A DNA stretch of 64,000 bases from positions 19,861,319 through 19,925,318 of the forward strand of contig NC_067206.1 in NCBI RefSeq assembly GCF_026262505.1, read 5' to 3'. Both the position numbers and the translations under genes were made by a program. The DNA is from Trichomonas vaginalis G3. Its lineage: Eukaryota > Parabasalia > Trichomonadida > Trichomonadidae. Positions 44,310-53,923 of this stretch are shown piece after piece. Position 1 is the stretch's first letter. Each line of letters opens with the position of its first letter. Under the pieces are notes generated by a model that ran no database searches, was not told where the DNA came from, and saw only the letters and a list, made by a program, of their open reading frames with translations.

Positions 44310-45157
44310 TTATATTTTTATCGTTCGATAGTAGTTGTATATGAAACTAAGTTCTAAGTAAAACGCATGGTATAATGGAATTATTCTTTTTCTTCCATCT
44401 GTAGTAAACCATACTTGAAAGTCTGAAATACTTCCACTCGGCGGTTCATATAACTTTGTAGGTTTTTCGTAAAAGTCATTCATCAGACATAAGAAAGAGT
44501 TTTGCGCACCAGAAAATGAAGCATGAACAATAATAGCATCTGGGTCGAAAATATTTTCATATGTTCCATTAGGTTTTTCGACTTCATAATAGTCCGGGTG
44601 TACTGGATATGCTGCAGGCTGATTTAACATCCTCATAAATCTATACCATGCCAAGTTGTTATATTTTGTAGAAATATAAACGTTTTCTCCAAGGTCTTCT
44701 ATTTTATTGATTTTAACAGTTGCATTTTTCCTGTCATAAATAATATCGAGATGGTATTCTCCTTCGTCAATGTTAAACTGGTTTGCATATTCGATATAGA
44801 TATCGTTTATTTTTTCTTGAAAAGCTTGAAGAGTTGTTTCTAAGTTTATAAGCAAATTAACTTGTAAAAGTTTTCCTTGTTCAAATTTCTCATACATACG
44901 TTTTTCTTTGTTATAGTATCGAACTTCAAAACCGACCGTAAATGGGAAACCATGTATGGCTTCTGAAATGAACTTCATTCTACGAAAGCAATAGCTTTTG
45001 TGACGGATGGGTCTCTTAACCATCTTAATGGGTAGTCAAAACGATAGCCTTCATGCTTTACGGTATCTGTCTCAAACTTTTGACCTACATTGGTAAAAAG
45101 TTCATCTAATGGTTTAGTTGTAGCAACTCTAGAATTTTCTTTTTCTATTGAAAGCAT
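44310..45157 (-). pseudogene. Relative of the 286-aa protein at 4034, broken
   Basis: Shares with the copy A gene the start (KPLDELFTN-type), the YRFDYPLRWLRDPS segment and the C-terminal LYEPPSGSISDFQVWFTT block. Broken. It is divergent from the fibre-like gene across an 18-bp spacer, on the strand opposite to its copy A relative's orientation, so this module has been moved or exchanged between Polinton lineages. Confidence 0.7.
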
Positions 45158-45175
45158 ATTTTATCTAGAATAAAA
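45158..45175. promoter_or_regulatory. 18-bp bidirectional promoter
   Basis: ATTTTATCTAGAATAAAA separates the two divergent start codons; its core is nearly a perfect palindrome around CTAG. Same type as 14043-14060. Confidence 0.65.
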
Positions 45176-46645
45176 ATGTCAAATGAAACAGCGTCTATGA
45201 GAGAAATACAACACAACCGACAACTCATTATGCAAGCTCTAAATAAGAACACAACAAACTTTTCAAACTATGCTAAAATATCTGAGTCATTGAAAGAAGG
45301 AAACTTAAAACTGACATTAAACCCAATGACAGATGAGTTTCTGTTTCAAGACAATAAGAACCATACTGTTTGTATAAATCCAACAAAAGGAACTTTAAAC
45401 GAGAAACCTATAAATGAACTTCTTTTGAAAGCAGATGTTGACAACAAAGCTGACAAAGAATATGTAGACGATGCAATAGCAAAAGAAGAAGAAAGAGCTA
45501 ACAATGCTTATGCAACAAAAGAACATATTCATCCTGAACTAGCAGACAAAACATATGTTGACAATAAAATGTCAAGTGAAGTGACAAGAGCTGAAAACGA
45601 ATATTCTAAAAAGACTCATATACATTATATTAACCAAATACCAAGTCTTAAGGAAACATTAGAGACAAAAGCAGATAAGACTCATACACATTCTATATCT
45701 GATATTACAAACTTACAAGAAACCTTAAACAGGAAAAGTGCCGTTGGACATACACATACCATTGCAAATATTACAAACTTACAAGAAACCTTAAACAGGA
45801 AAAGTGCCGTTGGACATACACATACCATTGCAAATATTACAAACTTACAAGAAACCTTAAACAGGAAAAGTGCCGTTGGACATACACATACCATTGCAAA
45901 TATTACAAACTTACAAGAAACCTTAAACAGGAAAAGTGCCGTTGGACATACACATACCATTGCAAATATTACAAACTTACAAGAAACCTTAAACAGGAAA
46001 AGTGCCGTTGGACATACACATACCATTGCAAATATTACAAACTTACAAGAAACCTTAAACAGGAAAAGTGCCGTTGGACATACACATACCATTGCAAATA
46101 TTACAAACTTACAAGAAACCTTAAACAGGAAAAGTGCCGTTGGACATACACATACATCTTCTGAAATAACAGACTTAAACGTTAGCCTTGAAAATAAAGC
46201 AGATAAAACATATGTCAATGAAATATACCAAAGTTTGATAGGAACAAAAAATATTGAAACTATTGTTGGTGACTTTTCTGTCAATGAAGAAAATAAATAT
46301 TTTAGATGGCAGTTGGTACAGTCCTTAGAAAATGGTACACGGTGTAAACTCATTCCGAAAAATAACAATGAAATGTATGTAAGCTATAAAAAGAATAATG
46401 GTACACAAGTTAAAGTTCCATTAGACAACAACTGCTACTTAAACTTATATGGAGACGAACAAAAGAAATATTTAAGAGTTTATGAAATGGCAGATATGAC
46501 ATTGCCTGACCCAGCTCCAGCACCATATTATTATGACTATGGAGATGACGACAGAACACCACATGTAGATGAACAAAAGCTAACATTATATTTAGATTAT
46601 TATAGATATAAAGATATAATGCAATCAAAGAAAAAACGAGAATAG
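45176..46645 (+). CDS. Phage-tail-fibre-like protein with seven identical repeats
   Basis: 489 aa. Residues 1-150: helical start and degenerate repeats (ADKTYVDNKMSSEVTRAENE). Residues about 165-335: seven units of ITNLQETLNRKSAVGHTHT, each 22 residues long with the linker. These have the GHTH spacing of phage tail fibres and collar proteins, where they build a trimeric shaft. The C-terminal 150 residues are a separate domain ending in a Tyr/Asp-rich part. In a Polinton this would be a spike for host binding; acquisition from phage or bacterial genes is an inference. Confidence 0.75.
   Translation: MSNETASMREIQHNRQLIMQALNKNTTNFSNYAKISESLKEGNLKLTLNPMTDEFLFQDNKNHTVCINPTKGTLNEKPINELLLKADVDNKADKEYVDDAIAKEEERANNAYATKEHIHPELADKTYVDNKMSSEVTRAENEYSKKTHIHYINQIPSLKETLETKADKTHTHSISDITNLQETLNRKSAVGHTHTIANITNLQETLNRKSAVGHTHTIANITNLQETLNRKSAVGHTHTIANITNLQETLNRKSAVGHTHTIANITNLQETLNRKSAVGHTHTIANITNLQETLNRKSAVGHTHTIANITNLQETLNRKSAVGHTHTSSEITDLNVSLENKADKTYVNEIYQSLIGTKNIETIVGDFSVNEENKYFRWQLVQSLENGTRCKLIPKNNNEMYVSYKKNNGTQVKVPLDNNCYLNLYGDEQKKYLRVYEMADMTLPDPAPAPYYYDYGDDDRTPHVDEQKLTLYLDYYRYKDIMQSKKKRE
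45704..46165 (+). repeat. 66-bp x 7 identical tandem repeats in the fibre gene
   Basis: Units start ATTACAAACTTACAAGAAAC at 45704, 45770 and every 66 bp after; no differences were seen between units. The length keeps the reading frame. Perfect identity means recent expansion or homogenisation. Confidence 0.9.
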
Positions 46646-47232
46646 TATATTATACAGATGACAGAAATAAATATTATAGTCAAGATTTTACCTACCCTGA
46701 AAACATAAGATATATTATAAAAAATATTCTGACACAAACCAGAAGAAACCTGAAATAGTTGCACTATATTTTAAGTTCAAAAGAGACAAATCCTATAATA
46801 TCCATATGTTGATTAATGAACCCAGTATTCTATTTATACATCTATGGATGCAAGAGGTCCTCAAGTAATGTTTGGTGTTGGTGCATGGGAACAAATATTC
46901 GACAGGTTTTTGTTATTGTGCAAACTCTTCAAAGGAAACAGTGGAAGTAAAACGATTTCAGGTGAAAATTTACCTGCACACAGTCATTACATAGATTTAA
47001 GGACATCTCAAGCAGGTTGGCATAAGCATAGATATTGGGATTGGTCAGGAATGAAAGGTAAAGGATATGATGTTAAAGACCGACGTGTTTGCTATAAATT
47101 GTTACTGGGATGACACGCAGGGAGAAGGAAACCATACACATTTCGTTTCAGGATATACGCAAACAACGGGACAAAGTAAAGAATACATGCCACCTTACAT
47201 GACAGTTTACGCATGGTATAGAATTGCTTAGT
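46646..47232 (+). pseudogene. Degraded collar/knob-like coding remnant after the fibre gene
   Basis: Plus-strand pieces resemble the tips of phage tail fibres: SGENLPAHSHYIDLRTS, a GNHTHF segment, and an end of the MPPYMTVYAWYRIA type just before 47232. The region is broken. It lies tail to tail with the integrase remnant. It may once have been a second fibre gene or a receptor-binding tip. Confidence 0.6.
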
Positions 47233-48162
47233 CGTCATTTTCAACTTCTTTAGCATATTCGTCAGGAGTTGTCTTATATTTGTTAGGAACTGTCTTTGAA
47301 AGTATACCACCTTGAACTTTGACAAGTTTGAAACGAGCGTCTGGCAATAGTAGTTTTATCTTCTGCTATTGCAGTGTGCACATTTTGCCATGTTTGCCTA
47401 AAACTTCATAATATTCTCTTGTATACTTTCTTCTATTTTTACGAACACGAATGTGAGTACCTGTCGGGTTCCCATTTTCATATGGGTCGCGTTTAGGTAT
47501 TTCTATTTTTACTTTGTCACCTTTCTGAAGTTTGAAGCCCGGCATTCTTTCTTGTTTGTCTCTTTTGACTAAATTATTAAATATATAGTCTTTCTCTAAG
47601 TCAGGGTTGTTTTTCATTTCTTCGGGGAGTGGTTTCCAAACCTTTTGTTTACGGTTATTGTAAATTTAAAACTTGTCTCATCTTTGCCATGGAGAGTGTC
47701 TATATTTGTCGTCATATGACATTTCATTTGCTTCACCACCTTGTGGTTGGTTTAAGTCTCTTAACATTTTTATACAACCGTCAATGACACCAAGAGCAGA
47801 ATGGTTTTGGTCGACAATGAAATATTGGTTTACATTTTTGAACGCAGATAGTTTTTAATATCATCTGATTTGAAAGAACTTTCACAGTCAGATGTCAGTT
47901 TTGTTGGATGGTATTTGTCAACGAATATTGTCAAAGCTGCTAAGATATCTAAAATAGCTTTGGACTGTAATGGTATGGCTTCACAGTATCTTGTGTTTTG
48001 ACCAACAAATATTAACCAGTATGGTGGCCCATCTTCTCTATACCTCGGAATGTTTTCCAAGATATCCATAAACCAAGCATTTGGTGTTGAACTAAAGATT
48101 TTTATCATGAGTGCTTTCTTTGTCGCTTTAGAAACATAGGGGTCCTTGTTCGGATTCGTCAT
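47233..48162 (-). pseudogene. Polinton integrase (retroviral-type DDE), broken
   Basis: The core domain is seen from 48162 (PYWLIFVGQNTRYCEA, then TSDCESSFKSDD), and further on a basic C-terminal segment of SH3/chromo type (KLQKGDKVKIEIPKRDPYEN). Broken in several places. It shares its divergent start region with the small gene at 48179, as in copy A. Confidence 0.8.
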
Positions 48163-48290
48163 TTTTTACCCTATAAGAAATGGGTTTATTTGGCGCATTA
48201 GCAGGAGTTGCATCTAGATTTTTACCCGCAGTGGGAACAATAGCCAGAGGTGCATTTGGAATTGGAAGGAACAAGACTTATTAAAACTTT
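48163..48290 (+). pseudogene. Divergent spacer and remnant of the small amphipathic gene
   Basis: 48163-48178 matches the spacer at 583-598; 48179 onward begins the glycine-rich small protein as at 599 in copy A, but only a short piece is left before unrelated sequence. Confidence 0.6.
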
Positions 48291-48491
48291 TTACTCTTTC
48301 TTTTCTGGGTTGTTTAGAGCTGGTTTCTCTTGTAGAAATCTTTCATACTCTTCCATGGTCATGTAATTGCGAATTTGGTACGCAATTCCAGGTTCGTTGT
48401 TTTTGAACCTTATGTATGTAACGCTTCCATCCTCCTCAGGGAAGTAACCTGCTAACATCTGACCAAGTTTTCTCGGTGACTCGGAGCTCAT
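48291..48491 (-). CDS. 66-aa Polinton protein, unknown
   Basis: Starts MSSESPRKLGQMLAGYFPEE; middle GSVTYIRFKNNEPGIAYQIR, then a helix EEYERFLQEKPAL. Not present at the matching place in copy A. Upstream, on the minus strand, lies AAAAAGTGACATTTTTATG, ending in the start codon. Confidence 0.5.
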   Translation of the reverse strand: MSSESPRKLGQMLAGYFPEEDGSVTYIRFKNNEPGIAYQIRNYMTMEEYERFLQEKPALNNPEKKE

Positions 48492-48526
48492 AAAAATGTC
48501 ACTTTTTAAACGTTAAGTTTTTAGTC

Positions 48527-48715
48527 TTAATTTACCCTTTGTTTGTCAAGGTAGTATTGGAGTGCAATTTCTCCAAATTCTCTGTGTCGGAGTTCTTCAG
48601 CATTTTCCAAGGTGTACCTGGAGAACTCAAAGAAGTTGTCAAGAACATACTGCCATGCTGCTCTTCTGAGTTCGTCGGTATTTTGGAAGTGTTGCACCTT
48701 CGAGTCTTCGGACAT
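48527..48715 (-). CDS. 62-aa helical Polinton protein, unknown
   Basis: Start at 48715 (MSEDSKVQHFQNTDELRRAA) preferred to the ATG at 48754, because AAAAAGTGTCATTTTTTTC directly precedes it, like the neighbouring gene's leader. Wholly helical (QYVLDNFFEFSRYTLENAEE). No family recognised. Confidence 0.45.
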   Translation of the reverse strand: MSEDSKVQHFQNTDELRRAAWQYVLDNFFEFSRYTLENAEELRHREFGEIALQYYLDKQRVN

Positions 48716-48759
48716 GAAAAAAATGACACTTTTTCTATTAAACCGTTTTGGCATTTCTC

Positions 48760-48939
48760 ATGAGTGAGTATAGTTCTGCCGAACCATTGGAAGAGAAGAA
48801 GTACCCTTGCTGGCAAAAGACAAAAATAGTTGCCTTAGTTGTCATTGCAATTGTACTCGTAATTGAATTCATTGTACTTCTCTTCACGTACATAAAACTC
48901 AGCAATGGTATTTGCTTTAAGAAGCTACCATCTTACTAA
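48760..48939 (+). CDS. 59-aa single-pass membrane protein
   Basis: Starts MSEYSSAEPLEEKKYPCWQK, then one strong membrane helix (IVALVVIAIVLVIEFIVLLF), then a short basic tail. It is adjacent to the packaging ATPase (tail to tail), where copy A has the minisatellite. Small membrane proteins beside virion genes are common in related viruses; function unknown. Confidence 0.55.
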   Translation: MSEYSSAEPLEEKKYPCWQKTKIVALVVIAIVLVIEFIVLLFTYIKLSNGICFKKLPSY

Positions 48940-48969
48940 GACTAAACACTTAGATTTTTCAAGCTTGAC

Positions 48970-49835
48970 TTTTTACAATTTGAACTTTGTTTGCGTAGAT
49001 ATGAATTCTGAAAGAAGTATGAGGGTCTTCTATGACTTTGTACTTCTCCCATAGTTCATGTCTGTCAAACTTACCTGCCATGGACTCTTTCATAAGTTCC
49101 ATGAAATCGTCTTCGGACAATCCGGGGAAAGTATTATGTCAGTAAGTATTCTTTTAACATCCTTACTTAAACTCTTTGCTGTCTGTACACATATTACGAC
49201 TGCAATGTTAAAGTGTCTGAGCTTCTTAAGAATTCGACACATATCTTGTTCTCTGTTCTTTAACAAAGGATGAGAAGCAAAGTCATCTAAGATAAGAAGA
49301 CATCTATGAGGGTAAGTCTTCCAATCGTAAGATTGCAATTTCTTCGAAATGTATTCTATCTCTTTCTGTTTGTTTCTGAAGTGGTGTTTGTCTAATATTC
49401 TCTGCATTTCCTCATTAGGTTCTTTAAACTTAGAATTTATATACTCATTTATAGCATTATACTTCAAAACTCTTCTTTAGTACTTCTTTATCCAATCCAA
49501 CAACTCAGAGTCTTTTATACATACTAACTTAGACTTCTTTATAATATCTTTGAACGAATTGACGGTTTGGTCAAATTGACCAGAAGTCGAACAAATGACT
49601 ACTAACTCATAGAATGGGTTCTTCTCATCTAGTTCTTGTTGTTGTGCAGCCATTTTAAGATAAGTGAAAGTCTTACCCGACCCAGGTGGTGCAATTAGAC
49701 CTGTTATACCATTCTGAGCAAATAAGAACTTTTCATGTATAGGTTTTATCTGAGCATTTTCTAACTTCCTCTTGTTCTTGTTTAAAACATTCTCAAATTT
49801 CTTGTCAATGTCAGCAAACTTTTTTCTAACATATT
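48970..49835 (-). pseudogene. Packaging ATPase of Polinton B, broken
   Basis: Nearly identical to the copy A gene at 9287-10162, including the PPGSGKT and LLILDDFASHP segments. Broken. Divergent from the 149-aa gene. Confidence 0.8.
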
Positions 49836-49868
49836 TTTAGAAAAATTAAAATTTTTATCTTTTAGAAA

Positions 49869-50318
49869 ATGTCTAGCGAATTCGCTATCTATATTCGAGA
49901 CAAACTTTTTGACAGCAAAACATCTGTCGACCATAAAATCTTACATAGTGTAAACAAGAAAGGTGAATTTGTTCTAAAGTTCTGTTTCTGGGAATATGAC
50001 AAGAACCATAAAACATTAAGCAGAGCAGTCTTAAAATTTGTCAATGACAGACTTGTTGACAGAGATGACGCCGATTGGAAAGATGAAGTCCAACAAAAGT
50101 TCTTAGAATGCAAAGAAGACACATGCGGTGTTCTTGAAGATGAAATCGAAAACAGAATAGATGAGCTATTAAAGGACAAAGAACTTTTACATAGATATGG
50201 TTCTGAGAAATTTGACATATCTCCACCAGAGAAGAAGAAGAAAGAAAAGAAAGAGAAAAAAGTAGAAGAGAAGAAAGAACCTGAACCAGTTCCAGAGAAA
50301 AATAAATTTGACATGTAA
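49869..50318 (+). CDS. 149-aa Polinton protein with charged tail
   Basis: Counterpart of 10199-10645 (MSSEFAIYIRDKLFDSKTSV), with a Lys/Glu/Pro tail ending KFDM. Changes between the copies are mostly conservative, which supports function. Unknown role; divergently paired with the ATPase region. Confidence 0.65.
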   Translation: MSSEFAIYIRDKLFDSKTSVDHKILHSVNKKGEFVLKFCFWEYDKNHKTLSRAVLKFVNDRLVDRDDADWKDEVQQKFLECKEDTCGVLEDEIENRIDELLKDKELLHRYGSEKFDISPPEKKKKEKKEKKVEEKKEPEPVPEKNKFDM

Positions 50319-50334
50319 AAATAAAATTTTATTT

Positions 50335-50754
50335 TTAGAACATTTCTGGGTCAATGTCAATGTTCTCTTCCTCTTTAGGAGCAAACACTGGCTTAGACTC
50401 TAAAATCTTTTTACCCAATTTACCTTGAACTTCTACAACTTTAGACTCATAATATTCATAGTCGTCTGTCTTCTTTGGTTCATAAGGTATAACAAGTTTG
50501 TATGCTTTGCCTTCTTTAAGGTTTGAGAACCTTCTGTCAAAACTTTCTTTGACTGTTAACAAACCTTCTATGTCTAAGTCTTCAAATTTCGCACCATTTT
50601 TAGTCACAATAGCAAACTTAACTGGTTCGATGTTCCAAACTTTGCTGAATGAAGACTTTTCAAAATGGTAGAAGTAAACATTCAAATATGTGAATGGGTC
50701 TAGTTCTTCTTTAAGTCCTGACATGTACTTGTTTACTGAGATGAATTTCGTCAT
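50335..50754 (-). CDS. 139-aa conserved Polinton protein, unknown
   Basis: Counterpart of 10662-11081 with only a few differences; acidic tail ENIDIDPEMF kept. Lies between the 149-aa gene and the SF3 helicase, as in copy A. Confidence 0.65.
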   Translation of the reverse strand: MTKFISVNKYMSGLKEELDPFTYLNVYFYHFEKSSFSKVWNIEPVKFAIVTKNGAKFEDLDIEGLLTVKESFDRRFSNLKEGKAYKLVIPYEPKKTDDYEYYESKVVEVQGKLGKKILESKPVFAPKEEENIDIDPEMF

Positions 50755-50784
50755 CTTTTCTATCGGATAAAATTTTTTTTAAAT

Positions 50785-52020
50785 TTACTCAGAAAAATTT
50801 TTCTTTGTATATACACCATTCTGAACATCTAAAAGACTTTTGACATTTGCCAAGAATGTACGTTTAGAAGCTGCCATATAACCATACTCTTGACAATATT
50901 GTTTATATTCATCATATAAAGACTTTTCATCTAAACACTCAAAGTCGCTTTCTTCTATGAACAGTTCATATACACTCTTGTTTGCTTCTAACAATGTTTG
51001 TCTCTCTTCGGTATGTGGAATTTGTCTTGGATTGAACTTAGAAATATCTAATGTCATGAAATATGAGAACAAGTGGTTGTAAAAGTCAGATGTCAAAGTT
51101 TCTGCTAAGTCGTCAAAATATTCTGTATCTTGCATATGAGAATCTGACGTTCTGACAACTACATATCTTCTGTCAGAACTTTCTAACTTCATCGGAACAG
51201 CATTGTTTGAAACCATAATGAAGTTTGCAACATTTTCACAAACTCTTTGGTCTTTATACTTTCTTTCAACAACTCCAACTTTGTCTGTTATAAGACTCTT
51301 CAAAGCATCTGAGTTCAAAACTTTTGTTGTATCTATACTTTGAAGTTCATTGCAAACTATAAGTTTCATATTCTCTATTGAGGAGTTAAACTTGCCACAG
51401 ATGTTTTCTAAGTTTGTCATATTCGGATTCGAATAACCTTCTAACAGTTTGCACAAAATATCTGTAAAGAAAGTATTCTTACCTGTTCCTTGTTTTCCAA
51501 TTATAATGAGAGCAGTTTCATTTTTAGCACTTGGATGTTGTAAGATGTTTGCAAACCAACATAAGATATACTCATAGACTCTTTCATTTCCATTGCATAT
51601 AATTTCTTTGACATGGTCTAACCAAGCTTCTATAACATTTTCTTTCCATTCTACTTGTTCGTATTTATATCCAGTGAAGATAGAATAGAAGTTTGGAGAA
51701 GGTGTATAGAACTTTATACCTCGAACTGAAAAATCTTCTAACTTTGACAATAAGATATCCCAAGCATCTAACATCTTCATGCCAACTTGTACGACTTTTA
51801 TTTTCTTAAGTTTCTGTCTACATTCTTGTTCTGAAACTATTATTGCTCTTGGTTTGTTAAAGACAACATCCCATTCTTTCATGACATAACATTCTGGGGC
51901 AGAGTCAACATAAATGACTAAACGTTTCAAATTCTCGACTGCTTTGTTATAGTCTCTAAATGGACACATATTTCTGAATGCTTGGAAGTCATAAAAATCT
52001 GAAACATCTATTCTGTACAT
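50785..52020 (-). CDS. Superfamily 3 helicase, copy B
   Basis: 411 aa, about 97 percent like the copy A protein by eye. Walker A GKQGTGKNTFF, KLIVCNELQS and FIMVSNNAVP followed by SSDRRYVVVRTS are all present. Leader ATATTTTTTTTATTTTTATA-type sequence before the ATG. Frame whole. Confidence 0.88.
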   Translation of the reverse strand: MYRIDVSDFYDFQAFRNMCPFRDYNKAVENLKRLVIYVDSAPECYVMKEWDVVFNKPRAIIVSEQECRQKLKKIKVVQVGMKMLDAWDILLSKLEDFSVRGIKFYTPSPNFYSIFTGYKYEQVEWKENVIEAWLDHVKEIICNGNERVYEYILCWFANILQHPSAKNETALIIIGKQGTGKNTFFTDILCKLLEGYSNPNMTNLENICGKFNSSIENMKLIVCNELQSIDTTKVLNSDALKSLITDKVGVVERKYKDQRVCENVANFIMVSNNAVPMKLESSDRRYVVVRTSDSHMQDTEYFDDLAETLTSDFYNHLFSYFMTLDISKFNPRQIPHTEERQTLLEANKSVYELFIEESDFECLDEKSLYDEYKQYCQEYGYMAASKRTFLANVKSLLDVQNGVYTKKNFSE

Positions 52021-52050
52021 TTTTATAAAAATAAAAAAAATATTATTTTT

Positions 52051-52169
52051 TTATTCTTGACTTTGTTGTTCCATTTGTTGCATTTGTTGTTCTTGAGCTA
52101 TTTGTTGTTGAAGTTGTTCTTGTAATACAATACTTTCACCAGTTGCATCTTCCAATTCGAAACTTTCTG
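52051..52169 (-). pseudogene. Minor capsid gene remnant at the cut edge of Polinton B
   Basis: Encodes only the Gln-rich tail and the preceding SFELEDATGESIVLQE segment of the minor capsid candidate. At 52169/52170 the sequence passes abruptly to DNA without similarity to copies A or C. Confidence 0.75.
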
Positions 52170-52282
52170 GAGTATATAAGAATTTCCGAAAAAGTGACAC
52201 CCAAAAAGTGACACTTTCAATAGGGAGTAACACTTAAAAAGTGACAATTTAAAATTCACAATAAATAAAAATAATTAATTTT
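52170..52282. other. Start of MULE-bearing DNA, with AAAAAGTGACA iterons
   Basis: AAAAAGTGACA at 52189, 52203 and 52236. This is the reverse of the TGTCACTTTTT series at 42619-42701. It may be the terminal region of the MULE; no matching inverted partner was found on the far side of the transposase gene. Confidence 0.5.
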
Positions 52283-53923
52283 TTAGTCTATTAAATTATT
52301 CTTTTCTTTGAAATCCTCCAAAAATTCTTCGAAATGTTCTAAAATATAACCTGGAGAATTATAACAAAATTCATTAATTTCTAACATATACGTATCTAAC
52401 AATTCATTTGGAATTTCAAACGATCTTAAATATGTAATTGAATTTTGTATCTTCTCATTTATTTGAGAAAGTTTTTCTTCAGCATTTTCCAATAAAAATC
52501 TTAATGGATTCAAATTGGCTTCTTGATTCTGAACAAAATTTAATACTTGGTATAAACGTGATTGAACTTCTCTTTTCAATTTTGTTTTATAATCTGTCAA
52601 TCGAGGCTCGCGAATTCTAATTGAAGGAATAAAACCTGTTTGAAGTAAATCGTTTTTAATACGATAAAAGTAATTGGGTGCAACTTCTTCTAAAAGATTT
52701 TTGACAAAAACATCAATTCTTTGATTTTTAACGCAGCCAAAATCGTGATATTTTATCTTTTTAAATAAAGATTCAGAAACGTTATTCACAACGGTTAATT
52801 CATTTGGTCTGGCAGCGGCTATCCACTGTTGTTTATGAATGTTCCACTGACGTGTAAAGTATTGATTAAATTCCAATTGATCTTGAATTTTATCAATAAT
52901 GTGCTCTTTATACATTTTTGCAGCATCTTCTTCTGTGCAATCACGATAATAACATAAAATGTTCATAAATTTTTCGACTTCTGATCTAATCTCTTCATCA
53001 TTTATCTTTGAGAGATTCTTTTTAAGTGCGCGTATTACATGTAGCGCGCACCAAAAGATATTGCACTCCGGAAATGAATTCCTAATCCCGTTGAAAATGT
53101 TTAGTGCACAGTCAGACATGATAAATTCAGGTTCTATGTGAGTTGTTTCAAAATATTTACTTAAGCAAAAAGAAATATTTTCACTATTATCTGGATATAT
53201 TATAAAATAACACAAAGGGATAGAATGAGTATTAGCAAATTTGGTAGCTAATACATAAAAAGGAAATCCATGAATAATTAATTTAAACGTAGAGTCTAAG
53301 TGATAAATTGGTGGTTTTTCATGAATTTGAGAGGTTATATCATTATCAGAGTAAATAAAAACCAATTTGTCTGGAAAATCAGTATCTTCACCTTGAATGT
53401 CAAAATAAATAAGGTCATCATGTTGATCTTCCCATTGATTAACATAGTTTTGTAAAGATTGAATTTGATTTAAAGATATGTCTGGTAAAGATCTCATAAG
53501 ATCTTTTTGTTGTAAATAATATTTCAATTGATTGATTGCAGTTTGTTTCATAGTCATGTGAATACAAGTATGATCTTTAGGTATTTCAAGCGTTTTGTTG
53601 ACTTCTTGTGTTGCATTAAGTGGACTTCCGTGATTCATGAGAAATTTTTTAATCCAAGCACGGTAAGTACCACTTGTAGGTGTATTTTTATGTTGTGGTG
53701 GTGGTCCTGAGTGAATATGAGTTAAGTTTGCAGATTTAAAAATGTAATTGTCGAAATTTTTAATAAATTTAAAGCCTGCTGGGCAGCCTTCGTATTTATA
53801 GATCTGCAATTTTCCCAAATGAACGGGTGGATAAGATCCCAGCCCTATCGTCGTCCCAGTGTCAATTTTACAAAAAAAATTCTTAATAAAAATTTTTATT
53901 AAAAAATTCTTATCTTTTTTCAT
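52283..53923 (-). CDS. MULE (Mutator-like) transposase
   Basis: 546 aa. Catalytic pattern: D210 (IYHLDSTFKL), D271 (EFIMSDCALNIF), the typical CxxH (WCALHVIRALKKNL, 292-295), and the acidic residue in NNVSESLFKKIK near 388. The N-terminal part has a Cys/His cluster (GCPAGFKF, NLTHIHSGPPP) that could bind zinc and DNA. The frame is whole, so the element may be young. It lies directly at the cut edge of Polinton B. MULE elements are known in T. vaginalis. Confidence 0.88.
   Translation of the reverse strand: MKKDKNFLIKIFIKNFFCKIDTGTTIGLGSYPPVHLGKLQIYKYEGCPAGFKFIKNFDNYIFKSANLTHIHSGPPPQHKNTPTSGTYRAWIKKFLMNHGSPLNATQEVNKTLEIPKDHTCIHMTMKQTAINQLKYYLQQKDLMRSLPDISLNQIQSLQNYVNQWEDQHDDLIYFDIQGEDTDFPDKLVFIYSDNDITSQIHEKPPIYHLDSTFKLIIHGFPFYVLATKFANTHSIPLCYFIIYPDNSENISFCLSKYFETTHIEPEFIMSDCALNIFNGIRNSFPECNIFWCALHVIRALKKNLSKINDEEIRSEVEKFMNILCYYRDCTEEDAAKMYKEHIIDKIQDQLEFNQYFTRQWNIHKQQWIAAARPNELTVVNNVSESLFKKIKYHDFGCVKNQRIDVFVKNLLEEVAPNYFYRIKNDLLQTGFIPSIRIREPRLTDYKTKLKREVQSRLYQVLNFVQNQEANLNPLRFLLENAEEKLSQINEKIQNSITYLRSFEIPNELLDTYMLEINEFCYNSPGYILEHFEEFLEDFKEKNNLID

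Larger units (their letters stand above)
42487..52169. mobile_element. Maverick/Polinton copy B, broken, right side cut off
   Basis: Starts with AGTGGGGCTTCCAGGCGCGT at 42487 inside a host peptidase gene; flank CAGGTG (42481-42486) would be the target duplication. Parts: methyltransferase, small proteins, fibre-like gene, integrase, ATPase, SF3 helicase and the start of the minor capsid region. Roughly ten breaks; no polymerase gene and no major capsid gene within the segment. At 52169 it ends against unrelated DNA with MULE and hAT-like genes. Shared parts are nearly identical to copy A, so it is young. Confidence 0.9.

Noticed and set aside
45704-46165. CRISPR or satellite array
   Set aside because: The 66-bp units are in frame inside a gene and encode the fibre repeat.
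45176-47232. Bacteriophage or bacterial contamination
   Set aside because: The fibre-like gene is flanked by Polinton genes and shares their promoter type; base composition matches the surroundings.
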